Shown in pieces: positions 60,701 through 64,000 of a stretch of DNA of 64,000 nucleotides. The stretch's first letter is position 1. Each line of letters starts with the position of its first letter. The stretch covers positions 620,001 to 684,000 of the forward strand of contig JBAIAA010000095.1 in NCBI GenBank assembly GCA_037893245.1, written 5' to 3'. The position numbers and the translations under genes were made by a program. The notes under the pieces are model-generated. The model did no database searches. It was given only the letters and a program-made list of their open reading frames with translations, and was not told the origin of the DNA. Source of the DNA: Crossaster papposus (taxonomy: Eukaryota; Echinodermata; Asteroidea; Velatida; Solasteridae).

Positions 60701-63700
60701 AAATATTTAAATTTTGAAATTTTAATGTATCCTTTGCTGTGACTTTTGGGAATATATATTATTGAAACCCCCTACCACCAGTACCATTCTAAAACAATAA
60801 TAGCTCCTTTGAAGTAAGTTTTCACAAATTTAAAGACATGCCAGGATTAGGTTTGTTTTAAAAATAGATTGAGGCCTCAAATAGAGGCTGCTCAAAACCA
60901 ACCTTTTTGAAATCGCTTTTGATTGATATGTTGTAAAAATTGTACTCCTTTCTTAAAAACATGTTGTTTTCCTTGATGTAATAGTAGTTTGTGATGTACA
61001 TAGATTTTTGCCTTTTAATATTTTAATGAATCTGGTTTTATCATTTTACAGTGCATTTAAATTTATGTACATAACGTTTGCACTTTATTATTAACATTAT
61101 TATTGTCAGGCCTACATTTTATACTTTAAGACTTTTTACTGCTGACAATTGATTATTTGAAATATAATTTTCCCCAGCATATAAACAAATACCAACTGTC
61201 ATTTGTAGTGCAGGCATAGGCATTATAAATAAGAGAGTTGAGTTAAGTTGACCAGGACCTGTTCCAATAATTCCATGCTGTTCCAGTGTTTACAAACAAC
61301 ATAAATAGGGAGTGAATAGTTTTTCTTCAAAATTGGGAGATTTAGGGGAGCAAATAATTATGTGAGCTCACTCAGTACAGATCTTTAGCTTTGATTGTTC
61401 AGAATATACCTGTGCAATTAGTCTCTATATTGTCAAAGATCCTTTATAACAACACGGCTGGCAAGCATAAATTGAGATTCTCCCTCTTTTGGCTGATGGA
61501 CTTGGAGAGGCTTGTATTGGAGAATGAACCTTCCTCCACTGCTAGAAATAAGTAGTGGGAAGAAAATGAGCTGCCCATCTTTCCTAGTGCACACAATCCA
61601 TGGTGGTGTAGAAAGTCAACGATGGAGTTTACCTGTGCTTGAATTCTGAATATCCTCAGAACCTATTAAGAACCATCAAGAAAATAAACAAAAGCAGAAT
61701 TAAGAATGGTGAAGGTCTAGGACAAATTAGCAAGTTAGGTATACACACACACTTAATGCTTCAAGCGGTGGTGTTGGTGCAAACAAATTTGCCTCCCAAA
61801 CAAGACATTGTGTTTTTCTCCTGAGGAAATGCTCCACAGGGATCACCAAATTGGTTTATGGCTCGTTCAGTTTAAGCAGCAAATATTTGGTTTATTTTGC
61901 GTCATCTAGTACAGATTCTGCTTATGATAGAAACTAATCAATTTAATCAAAACACAATAAAAGTATACTTCTATTTCAAAAAGAAATTAGTTGTTAATTT
62001 CCAAACTAACCCCTTTTCCTTCCAGCTTCCAGCTCTAAAGCTTGTGACATGTTGAGATTTAGAGGTGAAATTTGTGAGCTACATTCTTTCTAAATCTCCA
62101 GCAATATTTCCATTTTTGTAGGCCTAGCCTAACTCAGATTCTGGTATTGAATATGAAACTATTTTCACTTATTTTTTGTATTAACATGCATGTGACAACG
62201 AGGTGTGGCAATGCGCTCAGTTAAACTGGCTATTGTTACGGCATGCCGTGCGATTCTCAGAATGGGTGCCGACTTCTCCATCTATGATCTAGTAATTAAA
62301 TTGAACAGAAATTGCGAATAAATCCATGCCTAACGTTAGGCTACACCCTGTATAACATGCCCTTATATAACCATACCGACTTGTGGAAACTCGTTATGAT
62401 CAATAGTTTCGGGTCAAAAGAAGCCAGAAGGCCGACTGCCATAACAATAGCCACTGTCCCACTGCCTTTATTTACAATTACATGTATAACCAGGCAGCTT
62501 GACTAGTGCGGGTTTGCATGGAAGTTGGTTGGACTATAGTTGGAATTGAAACTTTCGTCGAAAAAACGGTAGCATAACGTTAGGGTTAGAAATGTTGTCC
62601 TATAGGTCCTATAGATAGTATGATTATCTTCATGGTTACACGTAACATTTTCATTTGAGTTGGTAAATTTCTTTTAACAAAATCATTACTACTTACCAGT
62701 GAATTGTCGGTGAAAACTTCCTTGCAAACGGCAGACACACCGCGAAAACAATGGCGGCCGTCGCAAACTTTTTTGTTTGTGATGATTTTGTGGCTTGTAT
62801 CACGTGACAATACGTCACGAAGCCTCCACGAAGTCACCTCCTCGGCAGGCTTCATAATTTAGCCAAAAACGGAGCCTCTTGATGAAGCCAAAGCCAAAGC
62901 CTCCATTTGGTATGGGCTTCAAAATGGCGGAATGGAGACGAAGCCGAAGACGAAGCCAAAGCCGGGGGTTTGGAAAACAGCCCTAGTTACTCTGTGGCAC
63001 TATTTTGTTTGATGGATTTTACTCTTATGTTTTGTTTTTTCGTGGGAAGGTTCTTCACATGCGGGATCTGTTAAAGCGAGGCATCGCCGTCCATCACAGC
63101 GGCATCTTGCCTATCCTGAAGGAGATGATTGAGATGCTGTTCACACGGGGCCTTGTCAAAGTAAGAGGGAGGGCAGGGAGAGTGGCGTGTGGGAGGGGGT
63201 AGGGGGAGGGGAAGGCTGGCAGGGGGAGGGTGGCAGGGATTAGGGGATTTAACCAGTTCGCGCCAGGAATATTTTAACATTACTGAGCCGAGGCGCGAGA
63301 TTATTTTTAAAATTTCCGTGACGTGTTTATGCGTCATTCGTTTTGAAACTGGGAAAAACTTTGCGTGTATATACATCCTCCAACTCGAACTGGTTAAGAA
63401 CCTGGGCCCAATTTCATAGAGCTGCTAAGCACAAAAATTGCTTAGCATGACATTTTGTCTTTGGCAAAAACAAGGTTACAGACCAAATTTTCATGTGGTC
63501 TTTATTGTCTTTATTGTCTGGATTGATAATCAGCTGTTTTTTTTGCTTAGCATGAAAAACACGTAGAATTTTGGCTGGTAACCTGTTTTTAATGAGCAAG
63601 ATTTTTGGTGCTAAGCAAATTTTTTGGCTTAACAGCTCTATGAAATGGGGCCTGTTACCCGAAACCAAAAATTTAAAACTCACAAGTTCATTTTTAGCTT

Positions 63701-64000
63701 GTTTATAAAGGCCCGCACTATAATTCTATAGAAGTGTTCAGTGAGCTATTGGCCGTTTTTAGGGATACTGTTTAACATTCTTTAATCTAAATTGCAGTTG
63801 CTGTTTGCGACCGAGACCTTCGCCATGGGCGTCAACATGCCCGCCAGAACGGTCATCTTTGACTCCATCCGCAAGTTTGACGGGACCGGTCAGCGTACCT
63901 TGCTGGCCGGGGAGTACGTCCAGATGGCCGGGCGGGCCGGCCGGCGCGGCCTTGACACGACAGGAATGGTCATTATCCTCTGTAAAGGGGACGTACCTGA
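45657..64000 (+). CDS. SKIC2: SKI2 DExH-box RNA helicase (SKI complex), 3' part outside window
   Basis: Helicase of the SKI complex that feeds RNA into the cytoplasmic exosome for 3'-to-5' decay. Exons: 45,657-45,711; 47,375-47,528; 48,160-48,277; 49,721-49,910; 50,559-50,875; 52,617-52,745; 53,476-53,621; 54,737-54,886; 56,287-56,371; 56,503-56,609; 57,679-57,825; 58,494-58,587; 58,938-59,150; 63,050-63,160; 63,798-64,000 and on. That is 739 residues plus two bases, all phases consistent. N-terminal SKI2 signatures are [23 protein letters not shown] and EVEIDFENG. Helicase motifs: AHTSAGKT (347-354), [16 protein letters not shown] (439-442), SAT (470-472), [27 protein letters not shown] and [10 protein letters not shown] (714-723). 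These match metazoan SKIV2L rather than the paralogue MTR4. The arch (insertion) domain and C-terminus lie to the right. Intron 12 appears to use a GC donor. Confidence 0.97.
45905..46330. mobile_element. Foldback element with GGCTATAGTTACGGCAGTGG ends
   Basis: Left arm (GGCAGTGGCC, GGCCTAG, ATCACATGTAACAATTGGGC, ATCGGCCGAT) is mirrored by 46,190-46,330. A related, smaller element is at 62,226-62,456. In SKIC2 intron 1. Confidence 0.75.
46546..46932. mobile_element. TTAA-MITE family B, copy 11
   Basis: TTAA at both ends, AGGTAGTATACACCATTGGT and inverted GGTGTATACTACCT. Abuts the palindrome at 46,934. Confidence 0.9.
46934..47116. mobile_element. 183-base foldback element
   Basis: TATAGAATGCA, GCAGGGCCCACTC, AACTCTCGAC, TTTACCCTAG and CATAGAATGGA on the left are mirrored on the right. 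Centre contains GTATACGTATAC. Confidence 0.85.
47375..47528 (+). CDS. SKIC2: SKIC2 exon 2
   Basis: TTATTCAG acceptor, GTGACA donor. Encodes [20 protein letters not shown] and [14 protein letters not shown], matching the 'LPHGLPPxxPDLxxE' region of SKIV2L. Confidence 0.9.
47590..47833. mobile_element. Foldback family G, intact copy
   Basis: GGGCCAATTTCATAGAGCTG and GCTAAGCAC at left; GTTAGCAGTTCTATAAAAAT and GGCCCT at right. In SKIC2 intron 2. Confidence 0.82.
48160..48277 (+). CDS. SKIC2: SKIC2 exon 3
   Basis: TTTCCAG acceptor, GTAAAG donor. Encodes [19 protein letters not shown] and [21 protein letters not shown] is conserved in SKIV2L. Confidence 0.95.
48563..49156 (+). mobile_element. 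hAT-like non-autonomous element 1 with perfect 8-base target duplication
   Basis: Ends CAGGGATGTAGTCGAGTCC and GGACTCGACTACAACCCTG are inverted repeats. Flanks ATATTTGT at 48,555-48,562 and 49,157-49,164 are identical. Eight-base duplications and CAGGG ends are typical of hAT transposons. Sub-terminal CAAGTCC / GGACTTG repeats. In SKIC2 intron 3. Confidence 0.88.
49354..49597. mobile_element. TTAA-MITE family A, copy 10
   Basis: TTAACCAGTTCGCGCCGGAT to CCAGCGCGAACTGGTTAA, 244 bases, the cleanest copy here. In SKIC2 intron 3. Confidence 0.93.
49721..49910 (+). CDS. SKIC2: SKIC2 exon 4
   Basis: 63 codons plus one base, TTGTACAG acceptor and GTAAAA donor. Encodes [34 protein letters not shown] and EVEIDFENG, a conserved SKI2 N-terminal block that contacts the other SKI subunits in known structures. 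Confidence 0.95.
50559..50875 (+). CDS. SKIC2: SKIC2 exon 5
   Basis: 317 nt, ATCCAG acceptor and GTATTT donor. Starts [13 protein letters not shown] (cf. 'DLLTIPPGF'). It then holds a long acidic, low-complexity stretch ([13 protein letters not shown]) that is variable in the family. Confidence 0.92.
50970..52490. repeat. 20-base satellite, about 75 copies (CACGAGTACGACTACTTTGT)
   Basis: Almost perfectly periodic for 1.5 kb, with substitution variants (ACAACTA, CTCTGT, AAGAG) that cluster in blocks. Left-hand units are more diverged. The left flank CACAAGTCC, TTCAGAC, CACAAGCTG resembles the left arm of the hAT-like element at 55,228. Fills most of SKIC2 intron 5. All three plus frames are open, which is an effect of the unit sequence. 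Confidence 0.97.
52617..52745 (+). CDS. SKIC2: SKIC2 exon 6
   Basis: 43 codons, phase 0, TTGCAG acceptor and GTGAGT donor. Encodes [20 protein letters not shown] then VPAPAKE, matching 'QEQWAxxVDxxxPVxxFxxLIPxPA'. Confidence 0.95.
53100..53275 (-). mobile_element. hAT-like element 3 (short, diverged, reverse orientation)
   Basis: Minus strand starts CAGGGACGTCC and ends GGATTTGCAGGGACTCGACT, with GTTACTTGTAACTGGCTTTA and CTTTGTCATTGTTTATC shared with the copies at 48,563 and 55,228. No target duplication recognised. Confidence 0.7.
53476..53621 (+). CDS. SKIC2: SKIC2 exon 7 (Walker A)
   Basis: 146 nt, TTTGCAG acceptor, GTAAGA donor. [17 protein letters not shown] and [21 protein letters not shown]-motif region and Walker A lysine. 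Confidence 0.98.
53750..54640. repeat. Minisatellite with about 35-base units
   Basis: GGCAGTACAGGGAGTAACAG followed by GCAGGGTGGTTTGG, about 25 variable copies. Longer blocks (about 108 bases, including GGGGCAGCAACAGGCAGG) are themselves duplicated at 54,250-54,420. Fills SKIC2 intron 7. Confidence 0.93.
54737..54886 (+). CDS. SKIC2: SKIC2 exon 8 (motifs Ia-Ic)
   Basis: 150 nt, CTCTGCAG acceptor, donor GTTGAT (weak). Encodes [26 protein letters not shown] and [10 protein letters not shown]. Confidence 0.97.
55228..56066 (+). mobile_element. hAT-like non-autonomous element 2 with internal minisatellite
   Basis: Ends CAGAGTTGTATTCGAGTCC and GGACTCAAATACAACTCTG. Flanks GTATACAT (55,220-55,227) and GTATAAAT (56,067-56,074) differ at one of eight bases. 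Sub-terminal CAAGTCC blocks, then the array at 55,358-56,048. Inserted in a SINE inside SKIC2 intron 8. Confidence 0.88.
55358..56048. repeat. 12-base tandem array (ACTTGTGACTGG), about 57 copies
   Basis: Blocks of variants follow each other: CTTGTGACTGGA, CTCGTGACTGGA, CTCGTGTCTGGA, then CTTGTGAAAGGA at the right. The unit is four codons, giving a 280-residue frame of repeated GLVT, which is not a real protein. Confidence 0.95.
56287..56371 (+). CDS. SKIC2: SKIC2 exon 9 (DEVH box)
   Basis: 85 nt. Encodes [20 protein letters not shown] then [12 protein letters not shown] is the SKI2-type Walker B. Confidence 0.98.
56503..56609 (+). CDS. SKIC2: SKIC2 exon 10 (motif III)
   Basis: 107 nt, GTTGACAG acceptor, GTGAGT donor. 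Encodes [13 protein letters not shown] and [19 protein letters not shown]. Confidence 0.98.
56820..56920. repeat. Repeat fragment shared with 8,652-8,765
   Basis: CAACTTTATTGGAAGTCTAA, AAGCTCATTGTCACTTTAGA and TCTGACGTTGTT. Directly precedes the SINE at 56,933. Confidence 0.6.
56933..57215 (+). mobile_element. tRNA-derived SINE type 1, copy c, with 12-base target duplication
   Basis: Head GGGGAGTCGGGTTGGTGTAG, B-box GGGTTCGAATCCGGCC. ACTTGTTTGCGA occurs perfectly at 56,921-56,932 and 57,216-57,227, a clear retroposition target duplication. Confidence 0.92.
57419..57588. mobile_element. TTAA-MITE family A, copy 11 (right end missing)
   Basis: TTAACCAGTTCGCACCGGAA and interior GCGTGGGTGTGCTTCCCAGT; stops about 90 bases upstream of SKIC2 exon 11. 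Confidence 0.83.
57679..57825 (+). CDS. SKIC2: SKIC2 exon 11
   Basis: 147 nt, TCTTGCAG acceptor, GTGAGT donor. Encodes [20 protein letters not shown] and [10 protein letters not shown], start of RecA2. Confidence 0.97.
57850..58405. repeat. Two adjacent 17-base tandem arrays
   Basis: 57,850-58,140: GCTGAGCAGATTTCTGT-like units, about 16. 58,150-58,405: TTTTAATTGCTTACCCG units, about 15. Both contain a CTTA(G/C) or GAGCA core like that of family G. Fills SKIC2 intron 11. Confidence 0.9.
58494..58587 (+). CDS. SKIC2: SKIC2 exon 12 (GC donor)
   Basis: 94 nt, TTTCAG acceptor. Encodes [20 protein letters not shown] and GPRQWPHKG. The only in-phase exit to exon 13 is GGG followed by GCAAGT, a GC-AG intron. 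The nearby GTATTT would give a stop in exon 13. Confidence 0.9.
58622..58888. repeat. Repeat family D, copy 2
   Basis: Long match to 23,715-24,010, for example ACATTGTGCGACTTTGTCCG and GGTTTCGTTGGAACAGGTCA. Confidence 0.78.
58938..59150 (+). CDS. SKIC2: SKIC2 exon 13
   Basis: 71 codons, phase 0, CTCGTAG acceptor and GTAGGG donor. Encodes [40 protein letters not shown] and [10 protein letters not shown]. Confidence 0.97.
59318..59538. mobile_element. Foldback family G, intact copy
   Basis: GGGGCCAATTTCACGGAGCT, GCTAAGCAC to GTGCTTAGCAGCTCCGTGAA, ATTGGCCC. In SKIC2 intron 13. Confidence 0.88.
59801..62986. mobile_element. 3.2 kb element with GGCTTC-rich inverted ends
   Basis: Left CTGGGCCCTTTTCCAAACCT then GGCTTCGGCTTTGGCTTCGG. 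Right end reads, inverted, CTAGGGCTGTTTTCCAAACC then GGCTTTGGCTTCGTCTTCGG. The interior is AT-rich with no recognisable transposase; a smaller foldback (62,226-62,456) sits inside. No clear target duplication. Occupies most of SKIC2 intron 13. Confidence 0.72.
62226..62456. mobile_element. Small foldback related to 45,905-46,330
   Basis: TGGCTATTGTTACGGCA and inverted TGCCATAACAATAGCCA. Nested in the 3.2 kb element. Confidence 0.65.
63050..63160 (+). CDS. SKIC2: SKIC2 exon 14
   Basis: 37 codons, phase 0. Encodes [20 protein letters not shown] and FTRGLVK; HHSGILPxxKE is conserved in SKI2/MTR4 helicases. Its acceptor GTGGGAAG is unusual, but the GTAAGA donor is good. Confidence 0.95.
63249..63397. 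mobile_element. TTAA-MITE family A, copy 12 (internal deletion)
   Basis: TTAACCAGTTCGCGCCAGGA to CCAACTCGAACTGGTTAA; about 95 bases of the centre are missing. In SKIC2 intron 14. Confidence 0.88.
63407..63653. mobile_element. Foldback family G, intact copy
   Basis: GGGCCCAATTTCATAGAGCT, GCTAAGCAC to GCTTAACAGCTCTATGAAAT, GGGGCC. Ten bases after family A copy 12. Confidence 0.87.
63798..64000 (+). CDS. SKIC2: SKIC2 exon 15 (motifs V and VI), cut by window edge
   Basis: Starts after [26 protein letters not shown], then [20 protein letters not shown] and CKGDVPE at the window end. Open to base 64,000. Confidence 0.97.
   Translation, partial: MLFATETFAMGVNMPARTVIFDSIRKFDGTGQRTLLAGEYVQMAGRAGRRGLDTTGMVIILCKGDVP

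Noticed and set aside
47375-64000. MTR4 (SKIV2L2) as identity of the helicase
   Set aside because: The N-terminal QRHPTTG, PFWPGG and EIDFE blocks are specific to SKI2 and absent from MTR4.

Overview
This is eukaryotic nuclear DNA with small exons, GT-AG introns of 0.1 to 11 kb, and a heavy load of interspersed repeats. The protein families, the very intron-rich gene models and the repeat types (TTAA-flanked MITEs, tRNA-derived SINEs, an L2/CR1-like LINE) suggest an invertebrate deuterostome, most likely an echinoderm and possibly a sea star. The phylum-level guess rests on general recognition of the repeats, not on a search.

Three protein-coding genes cover almost the whole window. I mapped them exon by exon and checked that splice phases agree at every junction. 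(1) Minus strand, 28,636 down to 1,437 and continuing off the left edge: a RalGDS/RGL-type guanine nucleotide exchange factor for Ral, with REM (RasGEF-N) and RasGEF domains and two alternative first exons. (2) Minus strand, 44,874 down to 30,347: a complete 21-exon, 834-codon-plus-stop-frame model of a guanylate-binding protein (GBP/atlastin-type large GTPase), with a predicted signal peptide and a hydrophobic C-terminus. (3) Plus strand, 45,657 to beyond 64,000: the SKI2 helicase (SKIC2/SKIV2L), 15 exons visible, from the initiator ATG through helicase motif VI. Genes 2 and 3 are divergent, with 782 bases between start codons. That interval carries an exact ISRE-type core and a GAS-type palindrome. 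Gene 1 lies tail-to-head behind gene 2.

Introns and spacers are largely repeats. Two abundant TTAA-flanked (piggyBac-like) MITE families have about a dozen copies each, called families A and B here, and a third TTAA family has one copy (F). There is a GCTAAGCAC foldback family (G), several single-copy foldback or MITE elements, tRNA-derived SINEs (one with a perfect 12-base target duplication), a 5'-truncated LINE, and a hAT-like non-autonomous element with 8-base target duplications that carries its own minisatellite. A 3.2 kb element with GGCTTC-rich inverted ends sits in the last large SKIC2 intron. Large tandem arrays (11, 12, 17, 20, 31 and about 35-base units) occur inside introns, the biggest being a 1.5 kb, 20-base-unit array in SKIC2 intron 5.

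The genes have no obvious joint pathway. GBP-type GTPases and the SKI complex both belong to host-defence or RNA-surveillance biology, so the divergent GBP/SKIC2 promoter is the most interesting functional arrangement. RalGDS acts in Ras-to-Ral signalling. I see no rRNA, CRISPR, phage, operon or clear viral gene. Nearly all other open frames are chance frames in repeats or tandem arrays.
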